A stretch of DNA of 64,000 nt. Origin: Bacteroidota bacterium. Lineage in GTDB: Bacteria > Bacteroidota > Bacteroidia > Chitinophagales > Chitinophagaceae. The notes below the pieces were generated by a model, which was not told where the DNA came from, ran no database searches, and saw only the letters and a list, made by a program, of their open reading frames with translations. The DNA is taken from NCBI GenBank assembly GCA_020161535.1, contig JAIUNW010000001.1, positions 558,001-622,000 of the forward strand, written 5' to 3'. Both the position numbers and the translations under genes were made by a program. Numbering within the stretch: position 1 is the stretch's first letter; every line of letters begins with the position of its first letter. This document shows, in pieces, positions 17,739 to 27,335 of the stretch.

Positions 17739-20288
17739 TTAAGGGGTAACCGAAATAGCGCGGCTGCCGCGGCCACTCACCGTAAATGTTTTAAAGCGCA
17801 GTTTATCACTGAATGGAATCGGCGCTTCATAGCGTTTACTGGTCAGCGTTGGCTCCGACCCGTCGGTGGTATACCGAATCTCAAAACCTGGCAGCTGCAT
17901 ATTCGCATATATCTGCCCGTTATCGACTTTCAAGCCGGGCACGGGAATCCGATAGGCATAGCCTTTGTTGTACCAGCTTAGTTTCGGTAATTCGCGGTTA
18001 CCCACGGCCGTTAGAAACTGGTTCCAGGCTACGGCATATTCCGATTCCATTTTTTCTTTATCGGTTTGTTGGGCCCAAGCGGGGTCTTTGGCCCAGGCCC
18101 GCTCGGCCATGCCCAATAATTTCGGCAAGATCATGTATTCCAGGTCATTGGGGCTGCGCAGGGTTTCGGCCCAGATAAGCCCCTGTAAACCGAGAATATT
18201 TTGTTTGCCAAAATCTGTCAACGGGTCCTTACCCACAAATGCACCAGGCTTAACCGGCTCACCTGCTGCATTTTCTTTGGTGTTTTTGAAATAATCGTAA
18301 GGCGTGAAATAAAAAGGCTTATCAATATCAACAAATCCACCCCAATAAAAGCCGGGCTCTTCGGGGTCTTTGTAGTACGACATATCAAAGTAGTTATTGC
18401 TGACCGGCGCCAGCACTACTTTATAACCTGCATTAGCGAGTCGGTAGGGAAGGTCTTCATTGCCCCAGCCCACCATATTGTTCCATACATACAGGCGGTA
18501 GCCTTCATTGGCCAATCGTGGGTTCACAATCAGTTTTTTCTCGCCAAACAATTTCGTTTTCCGCATGCCCACTTCTTCCCAGCCCGATAAAGCCAGTTTT
18601 CTGTCGGCCAGTATCTTCGCCACGGTTTTATAATAGTAATACCACAAATCATTGGTTTCGGTATACTGCTCGTTGTTTGCCAGGAAAGCCTGACAAATAG
18701 GCGACTTCTCCCAGGCACCATCGGGCACTTCATCACCACCCATGTGAATGGTTTCGAGCGGCGCACCTGCTTCCTGGTACAGGGCGATGATATCATCTAC
18801 TACCCTTTCCACAAACTTATACGTTGAAGGCCGTGCCACGCAGATTACATTGTCTGTCCAGGCTTGCGCGCTGCTGTACACCGATGAATCATTTGGATCA
18901 GCCAGTCGATACCGTTCGGCCTCCTCCATATTGCCCAATGCCTTGTATTTCGCATATCGTGCTTCCATCGATTTCACCGCGGCTCTTGCATGGCCCGGTG
19001 TTTCCACTTCGGGAATAACACGAATATGCCTGGCGGTCGCATAACGCAACAAGTCTATAAACTCGTCTTTGGTATAAAATCCACTGGCAGGCGCTTGTCC
19101 AACGGTTGGACCTGCACCATAAGAAGGCGGCAGGTTTTTCTTATCATCCATCGGATGCCCGCGCAAAGAACCAATTTCCGTTAATTCAGGAATAGATGGC
19201 ATTTGTACGCGCCATCCCTCGTCTTCACTAAAATGAAAATGGAGGGTGTTCAATTTGTACAACGACATCAGTTCGAGGATTCGTTTCACCTCTTCCTTCG
19301 ATTGAAAATTCCGACCCACGTCTACCATCAGTCCGCGGTAACCAAAACGCGGTTGGTCTTTGATTGTATACGCCGGTATCAGCACCGATGCATTCGGCTG
19401 TCGCCAGGCATTCACCGGCACCAGTGCTTTGAGCGATTGGATGCCATAAAAAATACCTGCGGCATCTGCCGCACTGATCACAATTTGTTGGTCGCTCACT
19501 GTCAATTCATACCCTTCCGGTAACAACGTAGCAGATCGCTGCAACGCAATTACGCGTGTGGCCATAACAAAAGCAGTGGCAATGGCCGGCTCTTTGCCTG
19601 TAAGGGTTTTCATATCAGTTGCCAACAGTTTGGCTTCATTGTCAAAATTTCCGGTATTGAGGATCGCTACTTCCCCATCGATGCTGAAACCACCCGCTGT
19701 TTTTTGCCAGAACATCGGCGTTGGCAATACGGGCGACACCGTTTCAGCAGCCGCTTCCTGGAAAACAGCATTGCGTTCATAGGTTTGTGCAGCGGTGCGG
19801 TATTTCTCCGTTTTATCGAGGAAGGGACCACGACTTATGTTTTGTAATGCCCAACCCTTGTCGGGCTGCTGGTTCCACACGATGTACAAACCATTGGGCA
19901 TGCCCGCTTTGTTCAGTGTAGCGCCTTCTGTTACGAACTGCATGGCCACTGATTTACCAGGGTCAATGCCTTTGAAATCGGCCGTGGGCGCGAGTTTGAA
20001 CACATCCCCATTCACGTGCGATACTTCCAGTCCCGCCACCGCCGGCGCCGGCATACTGGTGCGTGAGCAGGAGAAATAAATCACCCAACCGCTGGCTGGG
20101 AATTTTTTTCGACCCTTGTTGCTGAGTAAAAACTGGTTCTGGGCCGCATTTTTTCCCTCAAAGCCATTGGTCAGCAACTGCCATTGAATGTGCAGGTCGT
20201 TTGCTGAAAAAGGCATTTTTTTTTGTGCCATGAGCGGCAGCATTGCAAGCAGGAAAAAAGAGAAAAGAATCGTTGTTTTCATGTTCAT
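17739..20288 (-). CDS. GH20 beta-N-acetylhexosaminidase with chitobiase C-terminal domain
   Basis: An 849-residue exported hexosaminidase that removes terminal beta-GlcNAc or GalNAc. Order: signal peptide (residues 1-21), carbohydrate-binding-like N-terminal domain (about 25-150), GH20b domain (about 185-300), and the GH20 barrel with LHFHFSEDEGWR and the catalytic pair Asp519-Glu520 in HMGGDE. A C-terminal chitobiase-type beta domain follows (RYTTDGSEPTLTSKRYEAP, about 770-849). The ATG at 20288 or 20282 both work. It is divergent from the alpha/beta hydrolase with 38 bp between starts. Confidence 0.93.
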   Translation of the reverse strand: MNMKTTILFSFFLLAMLPLMAQKKMPFSANDLHIQWQLLTNGFEGKNAAQNQFLLSNKGRKKFPASGWVIYFSCSRTSMPAPAVAGLEVSHVNGDVFKLAPTADFKGIDPGKSVAMQFVTEGATLNKAGMPNGLYIVWNQQPDKGWALQNISRGPFLDKTEKYRTAAQTYERNAVFQEAAAETVSPVLPTPMFWQKTAGGFSIDGEVAILNTGNFDNEAKLLATDMKTLTGKEPAIATAFVMATRVIALQRSATLLPEGYELTVSDQQIVISAADAAGIFYGIQSLKALVPVNAWRQPNASVLIPAYTIKDQPRFGYRGLMVDVGRNFQSKEEVKRILELMSLYKLNTLHFHFSEDEGWRVQMPSIPELTEIGSLRGHPMDDKKNLPPSYGAGPTVGQAPASGFYTKDEFIDLLRYATARHIRVIPEVETPGHARAAVKSMEARYAKYKALGNMEEAERYRLADPNDSSVYSSAQAWTDNVICVARPSTYKFVERVVDDIIALYQEAGAPLETIHMGGDEVPDGAWEKSPICQAFLANNEQYTETNDLWYYYYKTVAKILADRKLALSGWEEVGMRKTKLFGEKKLIVNPRLANEGYRLYVWNNMVGWGNEDLPYRLANAGYKVVLAPVSNNYFDMSYYKDPEEPGFYWGGFVDIDKPFYFTPYDYFKNTKENAAGEPVKPGAFVGKDPLTDFGKQNILGLQGLIWAETLRSPNDLEYMILPKLLGMAERAWAKDPAWAQQTDKEKMESEYAVAWNQFLTAVGNRELPKLSWYNKGYAYRIPVPGLKVDNGQIYANMQLPGFEIRYTTDGSEPTLTSKRYEAPIPFSDKLRFKTFTVSGRGSRAISVTP

Positions 20289-20326
20289 CGATCAAATGTT
20301 CAGTCTTGTTTTGTAACATTGAAGAT

Positions 20327-21175
20327 ATGCTAAAAAGAGGGAGTTGCCTGATCGCCATTTTTTGGGGCATTTGTTGTTGGCCCGGTGCCGTCCATGCGCA
20401 ACAATCAACCGTAAAACGACTGGGCCATGGGTATTACCGGCAGCCGGTGGGCGATGAAAAAAAGTCTTCGTATGCGTTCGACTGGTATGCACCGGAAGGC
20501 AAGGTCGAAGGCTTACGGCCACTCGTCATAAACCTGCACGGTGGCGGTTTCAAACTCGGCAACAAAAGATCGGCCAGCACGCCTTTTTTCAGCCGCGCCT
20601 ATGCGGCAAAGGGATTTTTCTGTGCGTCGATCAATTACCGAAAGAGCAAGGGGCATCCATTGCGCAATGTTGACGACATGAAACAGGCTTGCTTTGATGC
20701 TACCGACGACCTGGCAGCAGCCATTCGCTATTTTAAAAGCAATGCAGCATCGTTTCAAATTGATACCAATCGAATTATACTCGCAGGCAATTCAGCCGGC
20801 GCCATGACGGTATTGCAATTTGTTTATCGCCTGCCGGCGGATGAGCGTTTAATCGGCATAAAAGCTATTGTAAATTGTTGGGGCGCATTATTCGACAGCA
20901 CCTGGATCAACAACGCCGCTATTCCCATTGTCAGCATTACCGGTGGCAGTGATCGCGTGGTATCGCCGCACAAGGGCGCTGGCCCGGCCTGCGCCAGTGA
21001 ATGCATAGATGCAGGTGCATCGAAAGCAGGTTTTGCACACGCTATTAAAATATACCCGCATATCGGCCACGAGCTGCACAAAAATTTCAATCCCTTGTTT
21101 GCCGGTTTTGGTGCACGTAAGCGATGGAAAACGGCCGCCGATTTTATCCTTTTGTTTTTGCGCGAACAACTTTGA
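20327..21175 (+). CDS. Secreted alpha/beta-hydrolase, carboxylesterase-like
   Basis: A 282-residue esterase with a signal peptide (LIAIFWGICCWPGAVHAQ). The oxyanion motif INLHGGGFKLGN and the nucleophile elbow LAGNSAGAMT (Ser) are clear, and IGHELHKN probably holds the catalytic His. It is probably a carbohydrate or lipid esterase. The ATG at 20327 provides the signal peptide. Its last 32 bp overlap, in antisense, the end of the GH29 fucosidase gene. Confidence 0.85.
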   Translation: MLKRGSCLIAIFWGICCWPGAVHAQQSTVKRLGHGYYRQPVGDEKKSSYAFDWYAPEGKVEGLRPLVINLHGGGFKLGNKRSASTPFFSRAYAAKGFFCASINYRKSKGHPLRNVDDMKQACFDATDDLAAAIRYFKSNAASFQIDTNRIILAGNSAGAMTVLQFVYRLPADERLIGIKAIVNCWGALFDSTWINNAAIPIVSITGGSDRVVSPHKGAGPACASECIDAGASKAGFAHAIKIYPHIGHELHKNFNPLFAGFGARKRWKTAADFILLFLREQL

Positions 21176-22613
21176 AAGTAACAGCGTATTTACCCCCTGC
21201 CAGTTTTTTCTTTGCCGAGGCGGGCAGCAACACCACTTGTTTATTGCCCATCGCCGTTACTTTCAGTTTGAGGGAATTGTTGTCGAGGCAAATTACTTTC
21301 TCACCGTTACGGATATCCATGCCCGTTATATCCAAAAAATCGGGCAGGGTCACCTGGTCCTCGCCTTCCCTGGCCAACACATGCACATAGACGGTTTGCT
21401 TGTTTTTGCTTTGCAGGTACACCTGGTGTCCGCTTTCATAAGGCGCCAGCGGAATGGTTCCATATACTGCCTCGCCGTGCGCCTTCATCCAGCCGCCGAT
21501 CTGCTTTAAGCGCAGGTAGGCCGTATCAGCAAAATCACCCTGGGGCGAGGGCCCGATATTCAGCAGGAAATTCCCACCGCGCGATACAATCCGCAACAAC
21601 ATATTAATGAGCTTGGTAGTGGGCTTGTATACATCATTGGGCACATAGCTCCAACTATTGCCCATGGTGATGCAACTCTCCCAGGGGAAGGCCAGGGGCT
21701 TCGCCGGAATGGTTTGTTCGGGCGTAACATAATTTTCATACGCGCCACCCACCGAGCGATCAACTACCAATAAGCCCGGTTGTTTCTTGCGCGAGTCAGC
21801 AGCAATGGTAGCCATATCAATATCCTGGTCAAACGTGATTGACTTTTGCCAATCGACCGAAGGATCAATACTGCTTTTTGGCCGCACCCATCCCCCATCG
21901 AGCCAAAGAATATCAATCTTGCCATAATCGCTCATCAGTTCACCAATCTGGCGGTGGGTGAATGATTTGTACGCGTTCCAGTGTTCAGGATATTTTTTCG
22001 GATCGTAATTCACGTTGCGGTCTTTCGGTGGAAAATATTTCCACCAGTAGTCGGGCTGGTGCCAGTCGGGTTTGGAAAAATAAGCACCAATCAGGAAGCC
22101 GTCCTGGCGAAAAGTATTGAAGATTTCTTTGGCAATATTCGCCCGCGGGTTACTGGAGAAGGGTGTTTTGGGTGAGGTGATTTTATAATCAGATTCTTTG
22201 GTGTCAAACATATTGAATCCGTCGTGGTGCTTGGTGGTGAACACCACATATTTCATACCCGCCTCTTTGGCAGCAGTGGCCCATTTCTGTGGATCAAATT
22301 GCACGGGGTTAAAAGTGGTTTGCAGGTTTTCATAGGCCCGTACATATTCGTTGTAATTGGCTGAATAAGGCCCGCGGCGCTGGGTCCAGCCTTCGTCTTC
22401 GGGACAAATACTCCAACTCTCCACTACGCCCCATTGGCTGTAGGTACCCCAATGCATAAAGAGGCCAAACTTCAGGTCCTGCCAGGCGGCCAGCTTCTCC
22501 TGCACCAGCGGATCGGTGGGTGTAACATAGTCAGTTGAAAAATTATGCTCCTGGGCGGTAGCAGTGAATGTAGCGCCTGCTAAACAGACGGCAGCTAATA
22601 GCCAATAACGCAT
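21144..22613 (-). CDS. GH29 alpha-L-fucosidase
   Basis: A 489-residue exported fucosidase with a signal peptide (RYWLLAAVCLAGATFTATAQ). Family blocks: LFMHWGTYSQWG (about 51-62), TKHHDGFNMFD (127-137) and the nucleophile Asp239 in DILWLDGGWV. A short beta-sandwich C-terminal domain closes the protein. It would remove alpha-linked fucose from glycans. The ATG at 22613 gives the signal peptide; upstream codons to 22691 do not look like part of the protein. The 3' end overlaps the convergent esterase by 32 bp. Confidence 0.92.
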   Translation of the reverse strand: MRYWLLAAVCLAGATFTATAQEHNFSTDYVTPTDPLVQEKLAAWQDLKFGLFMHWGTYSQWGVVESWSICPEDEGWTQRRGPYSANYNEYVRAYENLQTTFNPVQFDPQKWATAAKEAGMKYVVFTTKHHDGFNMFDTKESDYKITSPKTPFSSNPRANIAKEIFNTFRQDGFLIGAYFSKPDWHQPDYWWKYFPPKDRNVNYDPKKYPEHWNAYKSFTHRQIGELMSDYGKIDILWLDGGWVRPKSSIDPSVDWQKSITFDQDIDMATIAADSRKKQPGLLVVDRSVGGAYENYVTPEQTIPAKPLAFPWESCITMGNSWSYVPNDVYKPTTKLINMLLRIVSRGGNFLLNIGPSPQGDFADTAYLRLKQIGGWMKAHGEAVYGTIPLAPYESGHQVYLQSKNKQTVYVHVLAREGEDQVTLPDFLDITGMDIRNGEKVICLDNNSLKLKVTAMGNKQVVLLPASAKKKLAGGKYAVTFKVVRAKTKG

Positions 22614-22706
22614 GATATGATCAATTTTCAAGAACAAAATACGATGTACGAGGGCTTGGCCTACCGGCAGCTTCGTTACTTTTATGGTCACTAAAAATAC
22701 AGCATC

Positions 22707-25358
22707 GTGAAGGCTTTCGCTTCTTTGATTATTCTTTTATTTTCCTGCATTTTATCCGGCGCCCAAACCCCGCCTCCCTACAAAAATCCTGCCTTACCGG
22801 TAGAGGCGCGGGTCAAAGACCTGCTGTCGCGGATGACGCCCGAAGAAAAATTCTGGCAGCTGTTTATGATACCAGGCGACCTGGACCAGGCCAAACCCGA
22901 CCAATACAGCCAGGGGATTTTTGGCTTTCAGGTGAGTGCGGGGTCGAAGGGTGATGCCGGCGGACAACTACTCACGTACAATACAGCAGAAAACGGCTTG
23001 GTATTGCTGCGCAAGATCAATGCCATTCAAAAATATTTTGTAGAGCAATCGCGGTTGGGTATTCCGATCATCGCTTTTGATGAAGCGCTGCATGGCCTGG
23101 TACGCGCCGGCGCTACTTCCTTTCCGCAGTCGATCGCCCTGGCTGCCAGTTGGGATACTGCCCTGATGCATCGCGTAGCGAATGCCATTGCCGATGAAAC
23201 AAAGGCGCGCGGTATCAGAGATATATTAACGCCGGTGGTGAACATCGCATCGGATGTTCGTTGGGGAAGAACCGAAGAAACCTATGGCGAAGATCCCTTT
23301 TTGAGCAGCGAAATGGGCCTTGCCTTTGTGCGTGCATTTGAGCAAAAAGGGATTGTGACCACACCTAAACATTTTCTCGCCAATGTGGGCGATGGCGGTC
23401 GCGATAGCTACCCCATTTTCTGGAACGAACGAAAACTGCGCGAAGTGTTTTTGCCGCCTTTTAAGGCCTGCATTGAAAGAGGCGGTTCCCGTTCTATCAT
23501 GACTGCTTATAATTCAGTGGATGGCACGGCTAGCTCGTCGAACAGTTGGCTCTTGCGCGATGTCCTGACCAAAGAATGGGGTTTTAAAGGTTTCGTAATT
23601 TCGGATGCCAGTGCCGTAGGCGGAGAAATCGTTTTGCACCATACGGCGAAAGACTATGCCGAGTCGGGGGCGCATGCTATCAACGGCGGACTCGACGTAA
23701 TTTTTCAAACCGATTACAATCACTATAAACTTTTTCAACCGGCGTTTCTCGACGGTCGCATTTCACAACAGCGCATAGACGAGGCCGTTAGTCGCGTGTT
23801 GCGTATCAAGTTTGAACTAGGCTTGTTTGAGCAGCCTTATATGGACGAAGCCGCCATCATCGCCTTGCAGAAAAACAACCACCACAAACAAATAGCCCGC
23901 GAAGCGGCCGAAGCAGGATTGGTTTTGTTGAAAAACGAAAAACAAGTGCTGCCACTCACCGAAAGATTTAAACGCATCGCTGTAATAGGTGAAGAAGCCA
24001 TAGCAGGCCGCCTGGGCGGCTATAGCGGAACGGGCAATGGAACAACCAGTATGCTTGCGGGCATTCGCGCCCGTGCGCGGCAGGCACGCGTCGATTATGT
24101 TCGAGGTGCCGGTGTATTTGACAACGACTATTCGTTAGTGCCTGATTCTGTTTTCAGTTACGCGGGTAATAAAGGCCTGCAACTATCCATTTTCAATAAT
24201 ATTCAGTGCAGTGGCCAGCCAGTGGAGACCAGAACAGCGGCCACGGTAAACGGCTCCTGGACACTGTATCCACCTTCGGCTGCGCTGACTTCTCATTTCT
24301 ATTCCATGCGGTGGACGGGCAACCTGAAAGCAAGTTTCACCGGTAGCCGGCCAATCGGCATCGCCGGCAATGACGGTTATCGGTTATACATCAATGATAG
24401 TTTGTGGGTGGACCATTGGCAAAAGAATTCCTTCTCACAACAGCTAAAGCCATATCCCTTTATAAAGGGCAAGACCTATGCCATCAAAGTGGAATTTTTT
24501 GAAACACTGGGCAATGGAAAAATTTCATTGGTTTGGCAAACAACTTCGCCGCAGGCGCGCAAGTTATCGATCGACAGTGCCGTGGCACTGGCACGCCGAT
24601 CGGATGTAGCCATAATTGCTGCGGGTATCCATGAGGGTGAGTTCCAGGACCGTGCTTATTTGTCGCTGCCGGGTTACCAGCAGGAACTGATCCAGGCCGT
24701 TGCCGCAACCGGCAAACCGGTAGCGGTATTGTTAACCGGCGGCAGTGCTATTACGATGAACGATTGGCTCGATAAAGTACCGGCGGTGATGGATACCTGG
24801 TATGCTGGCGAAGCAGGCGGCGACGCCATTGCGGCCCTACTCTTCGGCGACCATTCTCCATCGGGTAGGTTGCCCATCACATTTCCGATACACGAAAGCC
24901 AATTGCCATTGGTGTACAACCATCACCCGACGGGTCGGGGCGACGACTACCACAACCTCAGCGGGCAGCCGTTGTTTCCCTTTGGCCACGGATTAAGTTA
25001 TACCAAATTTGATTATTCGCCACTGACCATCAGCAAAACTTCCATGCGGGCCAATGATTCGGTTTCGCTCTCGTTGACGGTAAAAAATGTTGGCAATTAT
25101 GACGGTGCTGAAGTGCTGCAATTGTATATCACCGATGTGTTGAGTTCGGTAACGCGGCCGGTAATGGAGCTGAAAGGCTTTCAAAAAATATTTCTTCCGA
25201 AAGGCGCCGCAGCAACTGTTTCCTTTCGCATTACGCCAGCTATGTTGAGCATGCGGGATAAAAACCTGCATACGGTGGTAGAGCCAGGTGATTTCTTGTT
25301 GCGGGTCGGTGCATCCAGTAAAGATATAAGGGGAGAAATTTTATTGACGGTTGAGTAA
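22707..25358 (+). CDS. GH3 beta-glycosidase with PA14 insertion
   Basis: An 883-residue exported GH3 enzyme (beta-glucosidase/xylosidase type). Signal peptide 1-19; barrel domain with GIPIIAFDEALHG, PKHFLANVGDGGRD and nucleophile Asp300 in GFVISDASAVGG; second alpha/beta domain. A PA14 domain (about 490-610, including GNDGYRLYINDSLWVDHW) is inserted in that domain, and a fibronectin-III-like C-terminus ends the protein. PA14 insertions usually shape the substrate pocket toward short or branched oligosaccharides. The 3' end overlaps the convergent DoxX gene by 18 bp. Confidence 0.93.
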   Translation: MKAFASLIILLFSCILSGAQTPPPYKNPALPVEARVKDLLSRMTPEEKFWQLFMIPGDLDQAKPDQYSQGIFGFQVSAGSKGDAGGQLLTYNTAENGLVLLRKINAIQKYFVEQSRLGIPIIAFDEALHGLVRAGATSFPQSIALAASWDTALMHRVANAIADETKARGIRDILTPVVNIASDVRWGRTEETYGEDPFLSSEMGLAFVRAFEQKGIVTTPKHFLANVGDGGRDSYPIFWNERKLREVFLPPFKACIERGGSRSIMTAYNSVDGTASSSNSWLLRDVLTKEWGFKGFVISDASAVGGEIVLHHTAKDYAESGAHAINGGLDVIFQTDYNHYKLFQPAFLDGRISQQRIDEAVSRVLRIKFELGLFEQPYMDEAAIIALQKNNHHKQIAREAAEAGLVLLKNEKQVLPLTERFKRIAVIGEEAIAGRLGGYSGTGNGTTSMLAGIRARARQARVDYVRGAGVFDNDYSLVPDSVFSYAGNKGLQLSIFNNIQCSGQPVETRTAATVNGSWTLYPPSAALTSHFYSMRWTGNLKASFTGSRPIGIAGNDGYRLYINDSLWVDHWQKNSFSQQLKPYPFIKGKTYAIKVEFFETLGNGKISLVWQTTSPQARKLSIDSAVALARRSDVAIIAAGIHEGEFQDRAYLSLPGYQQELIQAVAATGKPVAVLLTGGSAITMNDWLDKVPAVMDTWYAGEAGGDAIAALLFGDHSPSGRLPITFPIHESQLPLVYNHHPTGRGDDYHNLSGQPLFPFGHGLSYTKFDYSPLTISKTSMRANDSVSLSLTVKNVGNYDGAEVLQLYITDVLSSVTRPVMELKGFQKIFLPKGAAATVSFRITPAMLSMRDKNLHTVVEPGDFLLRVGASSKDIRGEILLTVE

Positions 25359-25754
25359 GTATCGATCCAGGCTGAATGGTCCGCCGCCGAGGGCGACAAA
25401 TACCAGGGCCAGCAACACAAAAAGAAAAGGATGCTGGTCATCGTACCATATAATTCCTTTACCAACGAAAAAAGAAATATAACCCATGGTCAGGGCCAGC
25501 AACGCAGCACCTAGTCGCGTAAACAATCCAAGAAAAAGCAAAATGCCGGTCAGCAACTCGGCGCCCTTGCCGGCGTACACCGCTGTTTGGGCGATGGACG
25601 ACAGTTTGAACTGATCCCAGGTCATATAGGCCTGCATTTTTTCAGCACTGAAGATTTCTTTTCCGTGGTAGATCATGAATATACCAACGATCAAACGAAC
25701 AGCGGTGAGCAAGCCCGTTTGCCATTGCTTCGATGCTGTGAATAGATTATTCAT
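25341..25754 (-). CDS. DoxX family membrane protein, last gene of the 12-gene operon
   Basis: A 137-residue four-helix DoxX protein (VRLIVGIFMIYHGKEIF, AELLTGILLFLGLFTRLGAA, LALTMGYISFFVGKGI, FLFVLLALVFVALGGGPFSL). The GxGAELLTGILLFLG segment is typical. It begins 8 bp inside the end of the metallo-hydrolase gene and closes the long minus-strand operon. Role unclear; possibly redox or membrane support. Confidence 0.85.
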   Translation of the reverse strand: MNNLFTASKQWQTGLLTAVRLIVGIFMIYHGKEIFSAEKMQAYMTWDQFKLSSIAQTAVYAGKGAELLTGILLFLGLFTRLGAALLALTMGYISFFVGKGIIWYDDQHPFLFVLLALVFVALGGGPFSLDRYLLNRQ

Positions 25755-26610
25755 TGACTTTCATTTGCAAGTGTTCACCGCCGCGCAGCACCGTATAGGG
25801 TTGGCCGGCTTTTTCAGCTTCCTGTACAAAATCTGACACCGCAGCGGTATTGAAAGCAAACATATCATAATGACAGGGCACTATGTTTTTTGCTTGTACG
25901 GCCTGGGCGAGTTTTACCGCTTCGATACTATCCAGGTTGCCCGCAACCCGTCGCTCGGGTTTATTGCCATTAATAGGCAATAGCACCAGGTCGGGATTAA
26001 AAGGTTGCAGCAGCGGCACCAGTTCATCAAACCAAAGCGTATCACCGCTGTGGTATATAAAAGTGTTCGCGAAACCAATCACATAGCCCATATAACGGCA
26101 ATGCCCAGCCGCATCCCGTTCAATCTCGTTGTGTTTTGCCGGGATGCCGTAGAAACGAAAAGCACCGACGCTGACCGATTCGCCATCGTTTAGCCCAATG
26201 GGGAAATCAGGCGCGCAACCCACCCGGGCGGTGACAAAATCGCGATTGGCTTTGGGAATGATAAAACGAATTCCGGGATTGTTTCGAAGAATCGGCTGCA
26301 GGGTTTCTGCATCGAGGTGGTCGGTATGGTTGTGACTGGAACTAACAATCGAAATATTGCGTAACAATGCAGGATCAACCACACGTTCACTAAGCCGAAC
26401 ATGCGGCTTTTCAGTATCCGCATATTTTTTTGTCAATGAATCGGATAAATAAGGATCGATAAGTACCCGCTCTCCTTTCCATTGCAACAGGAAACCACTC
26501 TGCCCCAGCCACCATAAATGAAAATGCTGATCGTCGGCCAGCAAGCCGTCGGCTTCTCGCAACAGTGCTTCATCGCTGGTAATAGCTTTTATCAAAGCAG
26601 GGCTTTCCAT
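25747..26610 (-). CDS. UlaG-like metallo-beta-lactamase-fold hydrolase
   Basis: A 287-residue cytoplasmic metal hydrolase. The metal motif HNHTDHLD (HxHxDH) follows VSSSH, with later ligands in YHSGDTLWFDEL and VPCHYDMFAFN. The closest family type is UlaG (L-ascorbate-6-phosphate lactonase) and related phosphosugar lactonases. In this operon it may open a sugar-acid lactone produced by one of the oxidoreductases. It starts 8 bp after the NagB stop and overlaps DoxX by 8 bp. Confidence 0.85.
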   Translation of the reverse strand: MESPALIKAITSDEALLREADGLLADDQHFHLWWLGQSGFLLQWKGERVLIDPYLSDSLTKKYADTEKPHVRLSERVVDPALLRNISIVSSSHNHTDHLDAETLQPILRNNPGIRFIIPKANRDFVTARVGCAPDFPIGLNDGESVSVGAFRFYGIPAKHNEIERDAAGHCRYMGYVIGFANTFIYHSGDTLWFDELVPLLQPFNPDLVLLPINGNKPERRVAGNLDSIEAVKLAQAVQAKNIVPCHYDMFAFNTAAVSDFVQEAEKAGQPYTVLRGGEHLQMKVNE

Positions 26611-26618
26611 TGTATGAT

Positions 26619-27335
26619 TTACAAAGCGGCTTCTTCATCTACCATCAACACGGCCTGCGGAAGCAAGCGAACCAGGCTGGCTGGAAATTGATTACTGATG
26701 TCGCCCGTCAGCAGCCGACTAACGACCGGCGCTTTCTTTTTACCATTGGCCATCATCAATAATTTTTGGGCAGCCATCACTTGTTGTAGGCCAACGGTAA
26801 TGCCTTTTTTTATCTCCATTTTTTCACTGAAATATTTTTGCCCCACAGTTTGGGTGGTATCGTCCAATACAGCCACATGCGTCAACGACTCCACCGAAGT
26901 TCCTGGTTCGTTGAAACCGATATGGCCATTCATACCCACGCCCACCAGGGCCAGGTCGATGCCGCCTTTCGCCGCGATCAATTGGTTCATTGATTCGCAG
27001 GCCGCTTGCTCATCTTTTGCAAAGGCATCGAAGAGGTGAACCTGTGCCGGCGCGATGTGCATCGGCCGCAACAAATACTCCTGCAAAAACCAATGACAAC
27101 TGCCTTTGTTGTCGGGCGATACGCCAAGCCATTCATCCAACGCAATAAAAAAACACCGGCTCACATCAATATTTTCAGCCAGCACTCTTTTCGCCAGCAA
27201 TTGATAAGTGAGTCGAGGTGTATCACCCGTAGCCATACAGAGCAGCGCCTGTGGGTTCTCCTGTACACAATCTATTATCATGTTCGCCGCCGCGGCCGAC
27301 AAATCAGCATAGTCTTTATGAATATGTAATTCCAT
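26619..27335 (-). CDS. nagB: Glucosamine-6-phosphate deaminase-like isomerase (NagB family)
   Basis: A 238-residue sugar-phosphate deaminase converting an aminohexose-6-phosphate to the ketose phosphate and ammonia. The phosphate loop is MATGDTPRLTYQ (about 34-45), the catalytic acid lies in ALDEWLG, and the ring-opening triad region is VGVGMNGHIGFNEPGTS with His and Glu intact. Length is close to the shorter Gram-positive NagB enzymes. It directly abuts the MetE-like gene with no intervening base. Galactosamine-6-phosphate isomerase is an alternative specificity. Confidence 0.88.
   Translation of the reverse strand: MELHIHKDYADLSAAAANMIIDCVQENPQALLCMATGDTPRLTYQLLAKRVLAENIDVSRCFFIALDEWLGVSPDNKGSCHWFLQEYLLRPMHIAPAQVHLFDAFAKDEQAACESMNQLIAAKGGIDLALVGVGMNGHIGFNEPGTSVESLTHVAVLDDTTQTVGQKYFSEKMEIKKGITVGLQQVMAAQKLLMMANGKKKAPVVSRLLTGDISNQFPASLVRLLPQAVLMVDEEAAL

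Noticed and set aside
26619..27335. Loss of a catalytic Asp in the NagB motif (MNGHIGFNEPG instead of NDGHIAFNEP)
   Set aside because: The NGHIGFNEPG form is normal in the shorter Gram-positive-type NagB enzymes as I recall them, so it is not evidence of inactivation.
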